A stretch of 64,000 nucleotides of DNA from Roseiarcus sp963709185 (GTDB taxonomy: Bacteria; Pseudomonadota; Alphaproteobacteria; Rhizobiales; Beijerinckiaceae). The notes under the pieces were generated by a model. The model saw only the letters and a program-made list of their open reading frames with translations. It had not been told where the DNA came from and did no database searches. Below are positions 47,317 to 56,390 of this stretch, piece by piece. Both the position numbers and the translations under genes were made by a program. The stretch covers positions 310,001 to 374,000 of the forward strand of contig CAVPVQ010000023.1 of NCBI GenBank assembly GCA_963709185.1, read 5' to 3'. The stretch's first letter is position 1. Each line of letters starts with the position of its first letter.

Positions 47317-48084
47317 ATGTCGCTGTTCGATCTGACCGGCAAGGTCGCCGTCATCACCGGCTCGTCGCGCGGCATCGGCCGGGCGATCGCCGGACGCCTC
47401 GCCGAACACGGCGCCAAAGTGGTGATCTCCTCGCGCAAGACGGAGGCCTGCGAGGTGGTGGTCCGTGAGCTTGAGGCGCGTTTCGGGGCGGGCCGAGCGC
47501 TCGCGATCCCGGCCAATATTTCGTCGAAGGCGAACTTGCGCGATCTCGCCGACGCCGCCGTCGCGCATTTCGGCCAGATCGACATCCTGGTGTGCAATGC
47601 GGCGTCCAATCCCTACTACGGGCCGCTCGGCGACATTTCCGACGAGCAGTTTCGCAAGATCCTCGACAACAACATTCTCGCCAATCTCTGGCTGATCTCG
47701 TTCGTCGCGCCAGCGATGATCGCGCGCCGGGAGGGTTCGATCATCATCGTCTCGTCGATCGGCGGCCTTCGGGCATCGACGACGATCGGCGCCTATGGCG
47801 TTTCAAAAGCCGCCGACATGCAACTGGCGCGCAATCTCGCCGCCGAATACGGGCCGCATAACGTGCGGGTCAATTGCATCGCGCCCGGCCTCGTGCGCAC
47901 CGATTTTGCGCGTGCGCTGTGGGAGAACCCGGAGAACCTCAAAGGCCACAACGCGCGCGCGCCGCTCGGGCGGATCGGCGAACCCGACGAGATCGCCGGC
48001 GCCGCGGTGTTCCTGGCCTCGCCGGCGAGCAGCTACATGACCGGACAGGCTATCGTCGTCGATGGCGGCGCGACAATCGCCTGA
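47317..48084 (+). CDS. SDR-family oxidoreductase
   Basis: A 255-residue classical short-chain dehydrogenase with GSSRGIGRAIAG, a CNAASNPYYGP variant of the NNAG region, catalytic VSSIGG serine and YGVSKAA. GLVRTDFARALWENPEN and a MTGQAIVVDGG end are typical of FabG-like enzymes that use acyl or keto substrates. GGGAGG lies before the ATG. Its downstream neighbour is an acyl-CoA ligase, so a part in acyl-CoA breakdown is possible. Confidence 0.88.
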   Translation: MSLFDLTGKVAVITGSSRGIGRAIAGRLAEHGAKVVISSRKTEACEVVVRELEARFGAGRALAIPANISSKANLRDLADAAVAHFGQIDILVCNAASNPYYGPLGDISDEQFRKILDNNILANLWLISFVAPAMIARREGSIIIVSSIGGLRASTTIGAYGVSKAADMQLARNLAAEYGPHNVRVNCIAPGLVRTDFARALWENPENLKGHNARAPLGRIGEPDEIAGAAVFLASPASSYMTGQAIVVDGGATIA

Positions 48085-48089
48085 GGCGG

Positions 48090-48200
48090 TCGGGACCGCG
48101 GGCGTCCCGCCCGCATCTCGCGACGGCGCATTTGCTCTCCCTTCGCGTCCGACGCGCCGCTGGGCGGGGGAAGAGGGAGCGGGACGCTCGCAGTCCCGGC
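48090..48200. repeat. large imperfect inverted repeat
   Basis: Left arm CGGGACCGCGGGCGTCCCGC (about 48090-48114) pairs with a right arm at about 48174-48200 ending CGGGACGCTCGCAGTCCCG. A second nested pair CTCTCCCTT/AAGAGGGAG lies inside. This is a different element from the GATGAGGGG repeats. It could terminate the SDR transcript or be a mobile palindrome. Confidence 0.55.
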
Positions 48201-48285
48201 GGTTGTTGCTTTTGCCGGAGCCATTGCCTAGCTTGACTGGCGACGCGAACTCAAGTTCGCGGCCGTTCACTTTTGGGAGGAAGCG

Positions 48286-48318
48286 ATGGCGCCGATGCGC
48301 GCGTTGCGTCCAATTTGA
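48286..48318 (+). promoter_or_regulatory. 10-codon leader ORF before the acyl-CoA ligase gene
   Basis: The strongest ribosome binding site of the region, GGGAGGAAGCG, is placed for ATG 48286. That frame encodes only MAPMRALRPI and stops 5 bases before ATG 48324 of the ligase gene. Either translation is coupled from this leader, or the ligase really starts at 48286 and a base change broke the frame. Confidence 0.4.
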
Positions 48319-48323
48319 GCCCG

Positions 48324-50033
48324 ATGTCCGCCGCGCGGCGGGACGCCACGGTCGCGGCGACGCAGGCGAGCCGAACGCCGTTCGCATGGGAGAAGCACTA
48401 TCCGCCGGCGCTGTCGTGGGACGCGCCAATTCCTTTGAGCACGGTCCCTGCGCTGTTCGCCCAAGCGGTCGCCGACTTCGCCGGACGCACCGCCATCGAG
48501 TTTCGCGATCGCCCGATCGCCTTTGCCGAGCTTGGCCAGGCGGTCGATGCGATGGCGGCGGCGTTCCTGAAACGCGGCCTGAAGCCGCAAGACGCGATGG
48601 CGATCTATCTGCCCAACACCCCGCTGCATCCGATCGCTTTTTTTGGCGGACTCAAGGCGGGCGCAAAGATCGTTCATCTCAGCCCGCTCGATGCGGAACG
48701 TGAACTAGCGCACAAGCTGAGAGACAGCGGCGCGCGCATTCTCGTCACCACCAATTTCGCCCATTTTCTGCCCAACGCCTGCAAGATGCTCGACGCCGGG
48801 CTGGTCGACCTGGTGATCGTTGACGAGAACGCGGCGTGGGGTCCCTCGCCGATCCCGCAGCTCGCGCTTCCCGACCGGCCGGAGGTCGTTTCGCACCAGG
48901 CTTTCGCCGCGGCCGGCGCGCCGCCCGCCCAATGGCCGGAGACCACGCCCGACGATATCGCGCTGCTGCAATATACCGGCGGCACGACCGGCGTGCCCAA
49001 AGGCGCAATCCTCTCCCACGGCAACCTGACCGCTGCGGTCGCCATTTATGACGCGTGGTTCTCCGGCAACGACAACGCATTTCAGGCGGGCGACAAGGTC
49101 ATCGCCGTGTTGCCGCTGTTTCACATCTACGCGCTGACGACGATCCTGCTTCGCCAGATCAAAGGCGGGGTTCCGATCCTGCTCCACATGCGGTTTGACC
49201 CCGAGGCCGTGCTACGCGACATCGAGGTGAAGCGCGCCACGATCCTTCCCGGCGTCCCGACCATGTGGATCGCGCTGGACAATTTCCCCGGCGTCGAGAA
49301 GCGCGATCTCTCGTCGCTTCGCTACTGCGGCTCCGGCGGCGCGCCGCTTCCCGTCGAGACGGCCAGAAACCTGAACCGGCGCCTCGGTCTCACCTTGCGC
49401 GGCGGCTGGGGCATGACCGAGACCTCGCCGGCCGGAACGAGTTTTCCCTCGCACGAAGAGGTTCGGCTCGGCAGCATCGGCATTCCGCTGCCCGGCATCG
49501 AACTTGGCGTGGTCGCGCTCGACGATCCCCATCGCGCGCTGCCGCCCGGCGAAACCGGCGAATTGCGCGTCAAGGGACCAAACGTCACGCGCGGCTACTG
49601 GAACCGTCCGGAAGAGAGCGCCGCTTCTTTCGCCGACGGCTATTTCCTGACCGGCGACATCGGCTACATGGACGACGACGGCTATTTCTTCATCGTCGAT
49701 CGCAAGAAGGACATGATCCTCAGCGGCGGCTTCAACGTCTATCCGCAGATGATCGAGCAGGCGATCTACGAGCATCCCTCGGTAAACGAAGCGCTGGTCG
49801 TCGGCGCGCCCGACGCCTATCGCGGCGAAAGCGCCAAGGCGTTCGTTTCGCTGCGCGCCGGCGCCGAACCGTTCACCCTGGAAGCCTTGCGCGAATTCCT
49901 GCGCGACAAGCTCGGACCGCATGAATTGCCGACGGCGCTGGAGTTTCGCGCCGCCTTGCCGCGCACCCCGGTCGGCAAATTGTCGAAGGTCGAATTGCGC
50001 GAACAGGAACGCACGGCGCGAGCCGGAGGGTGA
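48324..50033 (+). CDS. acyl-CoA/dicarboxylate-CoA ligase, PimA-like
   Basis: A 569-residue AMP-forming ligase. AMP-binding core YTGGTTGVPKGAILSHGN, the adenine motif GWGMTETSPAG, TGDIGYMDDDGYFFIVDRKKDMI and the C-terminal catalytic lysine region PRTPVGKLSKVELRE are complete. It activates a carboxylic acid as a CoA thioester in the cytoplasm. Two acyl-CoA dehydrogenase genes of PimC/PimD type follow, which suggests medium-chain dicarboxylates or fatty acids as in the pim operon of Rhodopseudomonas. This pathway assignment is inference. Confidence 0.85.
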   Translation: MSAARRDATVAATQASRTPFAWEKHYPPALSWDAPIPLSTVPALFAQAVADFAGRTAIEFRDRPIAFAELGQAVDAMAAAFLKRGLKPQDAMAIYLPNTPLHPIAFFGGLKAGAKIVHLSPLDAERELAHKLRDSGARILVTTNFAHFLPNACKMLDAGLVDLVIVDENAAWGPSPIPQLALPDRPEVVSHQAFAAAGAPPAQWPETTPDDIALLQYTGGTTGVPKGAILSHGNLTAAVAIYDAWFSGNDNAFQAGDKVIAVLPLFHIYALTTILLRQIKGGVPILLHMRFDPEAVLRDIEVKRATILPGVPTMWIALDNFPGVEKRDLSSLRYCGSGGAPLPVETARNLNRRLGLTLRGGWGMTETSPAGTSFPSHEEVRLGSIGIPLPGIELGVVALDDPHRALPPGETGELRVKGPNVTRGYWNRPEESAASFADGYFLTGDIGYMDDDGYFFIVDRKKDMILSGGFNVYPQMIEQAIYEHPSVNEALVVGAPDAYRGESAKAFVSLRAGAEPFTLEALREFLRDKLGPHELPTALEFRAALPRTPVGKLSKVELREQERTARAGG

Positions 50034-50037
50034 TTGC

Positions 50038-50172
50038 CCTTCTCCCCTTGCGGGCGAAGGTGGCCGGCGGAGCCGGACGGATGAGGGGTGTCGGCGCAAC
50101 ACTCCGCCGCTTCGCGGCTCCCCTCATCCGTCACGCTTCGCGTGACGCCTTCTCCCGCAAGAGGGAGAAGAG
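50038..50172. repeat. paired palindromic interspersed repeat (copy 3)
   Basis: TTCTCCCCTTGCGGGCGAAGG followed by CGGATGAGGGG at the left, and CCCCTCATCCG followed by CTTCTCCCGCAAGAGGGAGAAG at the right, form inverted halves of one structure. It lies in the short gap between the ligase and acyl-CoA dehydrogenase genes of one operon. Confidence 0.8.
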
Positions 50173-50198
50173 ACCGAGCTATAGCAACGGGGTTGACG

Positions 50199-51404
50199 AT
50201 GGACCTGCGCTTCACTGACGACGAACTGGCGTTTCGCGAGCAGGTGCGCGCCTTCCTCAAAGCCAACCTGCCGGCGCCCATCCGGCAGAAGATCGTCGAG
50301 GGGCGTCATCCCAGCAAGGACGACATGGTGAACTGGACGCGCGTCCTCAACAGGCACGGCTGGTCGGTCCCGCATTGGCCCGTCGAATGGGGCGGCACAG
50401 GCTGGAGCCCGGTGCAATTGCTGATTTTCAATGACGAATTGCAGCAGGCTCCGGCGCCCGAACCGCTGGCGTTCGGGGTCAACATGGTCGGCCCGGTGAT
50501 CTACACGTTCGGCTCGGAGGCGCAGAAGCGCCGATTCCTGCCGCGCATCGCCAATCTCGACGACTGGTGGTGCCAGGGCTTTTCCGAGCCCGGCGCCGGA
50601 TCGGACCTTGCGGGATTGCGGACCACCGCCAAACGCGAGGGTGGCGACTGGGTGATCAACGGCCAGAAGACCTGGACGACGCTCGCCCAATACGCCGACT
50701 GGATTTTCGTGCTCGCCCGCACCGACGCGACGGTCAAGAAGCAGGAGGGAATTTCCTTCATCCTTGTCGACATGAAGGCGCCGGGGGTGACGGTGCGCCC
50801 GATCCAGACCCTCGACGGCGGCCACGAGGTCAATGAAGTGTTCTTCGACAACGTGCGCGCGCCGCTGGAGAACCTGGTCGGCGAGGAAAACAAGGGGTGG
50901 AGCTATGCGAAATTCCTGCTCGGCAACGAACGCTCCGGCATCGCGCGGGTCGGGGTCTCCAAGGCGCGGCTGCGCCGGATCCGCGAACTGGCGGCGTTGC
51001 AGGTCTATGGCGCGAGGCCAAAGATCGAGGACCCGTTGTTCCGGCTGAGGCTCGCGGCGGTCGAAGTCGAGCTGAAGGCGCTCGAAATGACGCAGTTGCG
51101 GGTGATCGCCGGCGAGCGCCGCGGCGAAAAGGGCAAGCCCGACCCGGCCTCGTCGGTGCTGAAGATCAAGGGCTCGGAAATCCAGCAGGCGACCAGCGAA
51201 TTGCTGATGGACGTGGTCGGCCCCTACGCCCTGCCCTACGAGCCGGAGCGAGACGACGGGAGCCGCTGGAACGAGCCGCCGGTCGGCCCGGATTGGGCGG
51301 CCACGATCGCGCCGGCCTATTTCAATACGCGCAAGGTGTCGATCTATGGCGGATCGAACGAAATCCAGCGCGGCATCATCGCCAAGGCGATCCTTGGGCT
51401 GTGA
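50199..51404 (+). CDS. acyl-CoA dehydrogenase, PimC-like large subunit
   Basis: A 401-residue flavoprotein. GFSEPGAGSDLAGLRTTA (FAD/substrate loop), WVINGQKTWTT, and NERSGIARVGVSKARL are present, and the end YGGSNEIQRGIIAKAILGL is the family's FAD-contact motif. It introduces the alpha-beta double bond in an acyl-CoA. With the next gene it resembles the two-subunit pimeloyl-CoA dehydrogenase PimC/PimD. The next gene starts 21 bases after its stop. Confidence 0.88.
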   Translation: MDLRFTDDELAFREQVRAFLKANLPAPIRQKIVEGRHPSKDDMVNWTRVLNRHGWSVPHWPVEWGGTGWSPVQLLIFNDELQQAPAPEPLAFGVNMVGPVIYTFGSEAQKRRFLPRIANLDDWWCQGFSEPGAGSDLAGLRTTAKREGGDWVINGQKTWTTLAQYADWIFVLARTDATVKKQEGISFILVDMKAPGVTVRPIQTLDGGHEVNEVFFDNVRAPLENLVGEENKGWSYAKFLLGNERSGIARVGVSKARLRRIRELAALQVYGARPKIEDPLFRLRLAAVEVELKALEMTQLRVIAGERRGEKGKPDPASSVLKIKGSEIQQATSELLMDVVGPYALPYEPERDDGSRWNEPPVGPDWAATIAPAYFNTRKVSIYGGSNEIQRGIIAKAILGL

Positions 51405-51425
51405 ACGACTCCGGGGCGGCGCACG

Positions 51426-52572
51426 ATGGACTTTGACCTGACTGAGGAGCAGCGGCTGCTCAAGGACAGCGTGACGCGGCTTCTGGCCGACCGCTACCGT
51501 TTTGAGGACCGCAAGGCGTTTCAGGCGCGGCCCGAGGGATGGAGCAAGGACCTGTGGCGCCAATACGCCGAGCTTGGCCTGCTGGGGGTCGCTTTCGCCG
51601 AAGCCGACGGCGGCTTTGGCGGCGGCCCGGTCGAGACCATGCTGATCATGGAGGCGTTCGGACGCGCGCTGGCGCTCGAACCCTATCTCGCCACGGTGGT
51701 GCTGGCCGGCGGCTCGATCCGGCGCGCCGGATCGGCTGAACAGCGCGCCGCGCTGCTCGGGCCGATCGCCTCAGGCGAACTGCTGCTCGGTCTCGCCCAT
51801 GCCGAACGGCAGTCGGGTTTCGATCTGTTCGATGTCGGCGCCACGGCGCGCAGCGATGGCGCGGCATTCGTGCTGAACGGCGAAAAGGGCTTGGTGTTGC
51901 ACGGAGACGTGGCGGACAAATTGATCGTTTCGGCGCGCAGCGCCGGCGGCCGGCGCGACCTCGCGGGCGTCGGTCTGTTCGTGGTCGACGCCAAAGCGCC
52001 CGGCGTTTTGCGGCGCGGCTATCCGACCCAGGACGGAATGCGCGCCGCCGAAGTGACGCTGACCGACGTTCGGGTCGAGCCGCAGGACGTGCTCGGCGAC
52101 CCCGAAGGCGCCCTTCCCGTCATCGAACGCGTCGTCGACGAAGCGATCGCCGCCATTTCAGCGCGAGGCGGTCGGGGCGATGAGCGAAGCGCTGGAGATG
52201 ACCGTCGACTATCTCAAGACGCGCAAGCAGTTCGGCGTTCCGATCGGCTCGTTCCAGGCGCTGCAGCATCGCGCCTCCGACATGGTCGTCGCGCTGGAGC
52301 AGGCGCGCAGCATGATGATGCTGGCGACGATGATGGCGGGCGAGGACGACGCCGGCGAGCGCCGCAAGGCGATCTCCGCCGCCAAGGTCCAGATCGGCCG
52401 CTCCGCCCGCTTCATCGGCCAGCAGGCGATCCAGTTGCATGGCGGCATCGGCATGACGATGGAATACAAGCTCGGCCATCTGTTCAAGCGATTGAGCATG
52501 ATCGACATCGCGTTCGGCGATGCGGACTATCATCTCGAACGCCTTGGCCAGGGCGACAGCGTGGTCGCCTGA
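51426..52572 (+). pseudogene. acyl-CoA dehydrogenase, PimD-like small subunit, interrupted by one frameshift
   Basis: The first frame gives MDFDLTEEQRLLKDSVTRLL through LGLAHAERQSGFDLFD to VVDEAIAAISA, then breaks in a GCGCG tract (52161-52165). The second frame resumes with EAVGAMSEALEMTVDYLKTRKQFGVPIGSFQALQHR and ends LHGGIGMTMEYKLGHLFKRL. Joined, this is about 382 codons, the family length. The region replacing the usual catalytic Glu cannot be judged from the broken frame. It forms the second subunit beside the preceding gene. Confidence 0.83.
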
Positions 52573-52578
52573 CGCGTC

Positions 52579-52974
52579 TCAGTCCGTGCAGTCAAGCATC
52601 CACTGCACGCCAAATCGATCGGTCAGCTTGCCGTAATAATCACCCCACGGCTGAACGGCGAGCAGCGTCGTCACCCTTCCGCCCTCCGCCAACCGCTCAA
52701 AAAGCTGCTTGGTTCGGGCGCGGTCGTTCATCATCAGGATATGCGCGGAGCCTCGCATCGGCTCGGCGTCCTCATTGTCGGAGGCGTAGAACAGAACGCC
52801 CGGCCCCTCGAACTTCGCGTGCATGATCTTGCCGCGCATCGCTTCGTTTCCGAGTGGCGCCCCACTCGCGCCATAGCGCTTCTCGTAAACGACGGCGCCC
52901 AGCCCGCACTGTGTATAAAACGCCAGCGCTTGCTCGCAGGTCGTGGTGAAGAACAGATAGTTTGACAATTGCAT
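52579..52974 (-). CDS. VOC-family (glyoxalase/bleomycin resistance-like, PhnB-type) protein
   Basis: A 131-residue protein of the vicinal-oxygen-chelate fold with FTTTCEQALAFYTQCGLG at the N-terminus, LFYASDN and ILMMNDRARTKQLFERLAEGG, ending PWGDYYGKLTDRFGVQWMLD. This is the PhnB-type arrangement. Metal use and substrate are unknown. ATG 52974 is the family start; upstream in-frame Met at 53037 was rejected. Confidence 0.85.
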   Translation of the reverse strand: MQLSNYLFFTTTCEQALAFYTQCGLGAVVYEKRYGASGAPLGNEAMRGKIMHAKFEGPGVLFYASDNEDAEPMRGSAHILMMNDRARTKQLFERLAEGGRVTTLLAVQPWGDYYGKLTDRFGVQWMLDCTD

Positions 52975-53071
52975 GGTCGATGATCTCCGCGACGCGTCGG
53001 CGCCATTCAAGGACCGGAGATTGATGGCGGAGCGCATCGCGCGTCAACACGCCATGGCGCCGACCAGCCGC

Positions 53072-53618
53072 TCACACCAGCAGAGCCGCCTGACGCTCGC
53101 GCAGCGACGTCTCGATCGCCTTCAGCCCCTCATCGATTTCCATGGAGTGACCAATCATCCAGGCGCCGTCCTTGTGGTCGAGCATGGTGCGCAAAAGCTC
53201 GGCCTGTCCGGCCACTCTCGCGTCGCAGTCGAGAAGCCGCTGCAGCGTCGCCGCCTCCTCGCGATAGCGCTGGGTCATCCGGTCGGCTTCGGGCGCCGGC
53301 TGGGCGCGAATCTGGCCCTCCAGCGCGCCGATCGCCCGCGACAGCCGCTCCAGGTTCTGAGCGCCCGCCGCCGCGGCGACGTCCGGACGCGGCTTTTCCC
53401 GCGTTGGCGCGGGCAAATTCACCCGCCGATAGGCGCTCTCGGCGGCCTCGACGGCGCCGCGCGCGACGCCGAGCAGCCAGCCCACCTTGGCGCGAATCGT
53501 CAGGTCGTCGGCGCGCAGCTGATTCTCGAGACGATAGAAATTGTAGCCCCAGCCGTAGAACAGATTGACGCGCGATCTGCTCCACCGCATCGAGGTCGTA
53601 GAAATCGAAGCCGGCCAT
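53072..53618 (-). pseudogene. unknown partner of the SPFH protein, interrupted by one frameshift
   Basis: ATG 53618 opens MAGFDFYDLDAVEQIA, then the frame breaks in a GCGCG tract near 53572. The second frame continues VNLFYGWGYNFYRLENQLRADDLTIRAKVGWLLGVARGAVEAAESAYRRV and runs to 53072 with a long helical C-terminal half (ALEGQIRAQPAPEADRMTQRYREEAATLQRLL). About 182 codons. I do not recognise a named family. It begins 6 bases after the SPFH gene, so the two proteins probably act together. Confidence 0.6.
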
Positions 53619-53623
53619 CGATC

Positions 53624-54461
53624 TCACCTGCTCAGGCCGGTTTCGTCCCCTACCGGATAAAAACCAACCGGCGGCTGGCCGCCGATCTGGAACGGCGCGC
53701 CGACCGCCGCGTTGGGCGCCGAGACCAGTCCCTTCTCGGCCATCCGCAAGGCGAGATAATAGCGCACGGATTCGATCGGCGTCAGGCCGATCGCCTGCAG
53801 CGAGATCAGTTCGCGCATCCGGTCGTCCTTGGGCAGCATCAGGATCTTCAGGTCGTTCAGCATGATGCCGTAGGTCTTGCAGGAAGTCCGCCAGATGCGC
53901 TTTGACGCCTTCGCGCAGGTCGTTGATGTGCTCGTTGATGTTCTCCAGCTTGGTGACCTGCACGACCTGGTTGATCGCCTGCTCGATCGCCGGCCCGGCA
54001 TAGTCGGCGACTTCCCTTGTGTCGATGACATGACCGTTGAACGGCAGATGGGTGATGAGGTCGAGCGCGGCTTCCTTGGTGTCGACATGGATGTAATAGT
54101 CGACCTGATAGGCGACTTCGGCCATCTCGGCGCTGGTCGCGACGCCCTTGTTGCTCACCAGCAGCTTGGCGCGATTGATGTAGATGACCTCATAGACCCA
54201 CGGCGAGGAGCCGCCGAAAAAGCCCTGGACGATCGAGCCGACCAGCGGCTTGTCGGGGGTGACCAGAGCGTACTGGCCGGTCTCATAGACGTTGAGAACC
54301 GCGCCGCGCGATTTCAGCACGCAAAAGTGGTTGCTCTCGACGGTCAGCAGCGATCCGGAGACGATGCTCTCGTCGATGATCTTCACCGCGATGTTCTTGG
54401 TTCCCAGCATGTCGGTTCCATCGCGCTGGAGCGACGTGATGACTTGACGCGTGATTGCCAT
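53624..54461 (-). pseudogene. SPFH/band-7 domain protein, interrupted by one frameshift
   Basis: The first frame gives a SPFH-type domain: GTKNIAVKIIDESIVSGSLLTVESNHFCVLKSRGAVLNVYETGQYAL, VYEVIYINRAKLLVSNKG, then DYYIHVDTKEAALDLITHLP and INDLREGVKAHLADFL. After a break near 53879 the second frame continues KTYGIMLNDLKILMLPKDDRMRELISLQAIGLTPIESVRYYLALRMAEKGLVSAPN and ends at 53624. Joined length about 279 residues. No clear transmembrane anchor. SPFH proteins assemble scaffolds on membranes; no function is known for this group. ATG 54461 follows GAGG. Confidence 0.75.
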
Positions 54462-54618
54462 TGCGATGCCTCGATTGTTCGGGAAAAATGGGCTGATCGA
54501 CCGGCGCGGACCGCTTCGTCACTCTCCTTGCGCCGCCCCCCGCCTTGCGGGCGAGTCTGACAACCAACTCCGCGGCGGTTACGGGACGATGACATTCCGC
54601 TCCGCGGAGGCGGCGCCG

Positions 54619-55488
54619 TCACCGCACCGCCAATCGCGCGATGTCCGCGAAGACCGCGTTGCGCGCCTCCATCGGCGCCGGCGATTCCGCGAAATAGACC
54701 GCCGCGATAGTCGGCGGGCGGCCGGGCGGCCAGATCATTGCGATGTCGTTGGTCACGGCATTGTCGCCGGATCCTGTCTTGTCGCCGACGCGCCAGTCTT
54801 TTGGCACGCCGGCGCGCAGCCGTTTGTCCCCGGTCTTGTTGGCGATCATCCAGTTCGCCAATTGGTCGCGCGACGACGCGGACAACACGTCGCCAAGGAG
54901 AATTTTGCGAAGATCATCCGCCATCGCCGCCGGACTCGTCGTGTCGCGGGGATCGCCGGGCGTCGCTTCGTTCAAAGTCGTCTCGTTGCGATCGAGCCGC
55001 GTCACGCCATCGCCGATCGAGCGCGCGAACTTCGTCAGCTCCGCCGGTCCGCCGAAGCTTTCGAGGATCAGATTGGCCGCCGTATTGTCGCTCAGCGTCA
55101 ATCCCGCCTTGCATATTTCGCCGAGCGTCATGCCCTCTTCGCCGGCGTGCTTTTCGGTCTCCGGCGAATAGGTGACCACACGCTCCTTCGCATAGACGAT
55201 GCGCCGATCAAGTCTTTCTTCTCCGCGATCGACGCGGGTCAGCACGAGCGCGACGGCGAGAACCTTGAAGGTGCTGCACATCGCGAAACGCTCGTCGGCG
55301 CGATGTTCGATGCGGCGGCCATTCTCAACGTCGATCACGCAGACGCCGAGTCGGCCGCCATGCTCTTTCTCGAGGTCGGCCAAGCCTTTCTGAATGGCGT
55401 CCACGTCGGTCTGCGCCAAAGCCTTCAGGCTCATCGCGGCGGACGCGGCGAGCACGCTGTGAATCAACAACCCACGACGTGAAATCAA
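54619..55488 (-). CDS. class A serine beta-lactamase
   Basis: A 289-residue protein with an N-terminal signal (MISRRGLLIHSVLAASAAM, twin arginine-like, ending LKALAQ). All four class A motifs are present in order: STFK with the active-site serine, SDN, ETTLNEA (the E-x-x-L-N omega-loop glutamate) and DKTGSG. It would act in the periplasm and hydrolyse beta-lactams; its spectrum cannot be told from sequence reading. GC content and coding style match the surroundings, and there are no mobile elements, so it looks like an intrinsic chromosomal gene. No AmpR-type regulator is adjacent. Confidence 0.93.
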   Translation of the reverse strand: MISRRGLLIHSVLAASAAMSLKALAQTDVDAIQKGLADLEKEHGGRLGVCVIDVENGRRIEHRADERFAMCSTFKVLAVALVLTRVDRGEERLDRRIVYAKERVVTYSPETEKHAGEEGMTLGEICKAGLTLSDNTAANLILESFGGPAELTKFARSIGDGVTRLDRNETTLNEATPGDPRDTTSPAAMADDLRKILLGDVLSASSRDQLANWMIANKTGDKRLRAGVPKDWRVGDKTGSGDNAVTNDIAMIWPPGRPPTIAAVYFAESPAPMEARNAVFADIARLAVR

Positions 55489-55590
55489 ACCTGTTCCTCC
55501 CTCACGACAAATGACGCCGCGCCGGCCGCCAGACGGCGTTCGCGGTTCCTCTTCCCGGTCGCGACCAGGCGGGAAAGTCTGAGAATCCGC

Positions 55591-56313
55591 TCAACCGAGG
55601 TAGGCGACCGCGCCGGTCTCCAGATCGTAGATCGCCGCGACGATCTTCAGTTTGCCTTCGCCGGCGAGGCCCGACAGCAGCGTGCTCGCCGCGGTCAAAC
55701 GCGCCGCCGTACGTTGGGCGCTCAGCTTGGCCGCATTGTTCACGAAATCGCCCGGCTCGTTCTTCGCCGCGATCGCCGCCGGCAGGATCGGTTCGATCAT
55801 CAGGCCGATCGCGCCGGGATAGGTCGCATTTTTCGTGACAACGTCGCAGGCCGCCTTCACCGCGCCGCAGCTGGTGTGGGCGAGCACGACGATGAGCGGC
55901 GAGCCGAGCACCGCCGCGCCATATTCCACGGTGCCGAGCGTCGCGGTGTCGGCGAGATTGCCGGCGTTGCGTGCGACGAACAATTCGCCGACGCCCTGCC
56001 CGCCGAAGATCAGTTCGGGGGGGACGCGGCTGTCGGCGCAACTGATGATCGTCGCCCACGGCGCCTGATGGCCCGCCACCGCGGTTCGCCGCGCCGCCAG
56101 ATCGATCGAACACAACTCGGGGTGGCTGACGTAGCGTTCGTTGCCCGTCTTCAACGCGGCGAGCGCCGCGTCGGGGGAAAGCGCCGTCGGCTCGCCGCCG
56201 GCGGCGCGCGCCGAACCGACCCTTCCCGCGACGGCGACCGCCGCCAGGCCGGCGGCGCCAAATTTGAGGAAATCCCTACGGCCCATATCCGCGCGCTCGC
56301 AATTCTCGCACAT
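55591..56313 (-). CDS. beta-class carbonic anhydrase with Tat-type signal
   Basis: A 240-residue protein. The twin-arginine signal GRRDFLKFGAAGLAAVAVAG follows an unusual N-terminal MCENCERAD. The zinc site is complete: Cys and Asp-Arg in ISCADSRVPPE, and His and Cys in LAHTSCGAV. GNERYVSHPE and FVARNAGNLADTATLGTVEYG are family features. It interconverts CO2 and bicarbonate; the signal predicts periplasmic location. Between a beta-lactamase and a glycosyltransferase gene with no obvious functional link. Confidence 0.9.
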   Translation of the reverse strand: MCENCERADMGRRDFLKFGAAGLAAVAVAGRVGSARAAGGEPTALSPDAALAALKTGNERYVSHPELCSIDLAARRTAVAGHQAPWATIISCADSRVPPELIFGGQGVGELFVARNAGNLADTATLGTVEYGAAVLGSPLIVVLAHTSCGAVKAACDVVTKNATYPGAIGLMIEPILPAAIAAKNEPGDFVNNAAKLSAQRTAARLTAASTLLSGLAGEGKLKIVAAIYDLETGAVAYLG

Positions 56314-56390
56314 ATCCGGTCTCCGTAGCCGCGCTGAGGCGGCAGGCAGACCGTCATAGCGCCGCGCGGGGAAAAATGCGACCGCGACCG

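Noticed and set aside
54619..55488. Beta-lactamase as a recently acquired resistance cassette
   Set aside because: Base composition matches the neighbours, with no integron, insertion sequence or flanking repeats.
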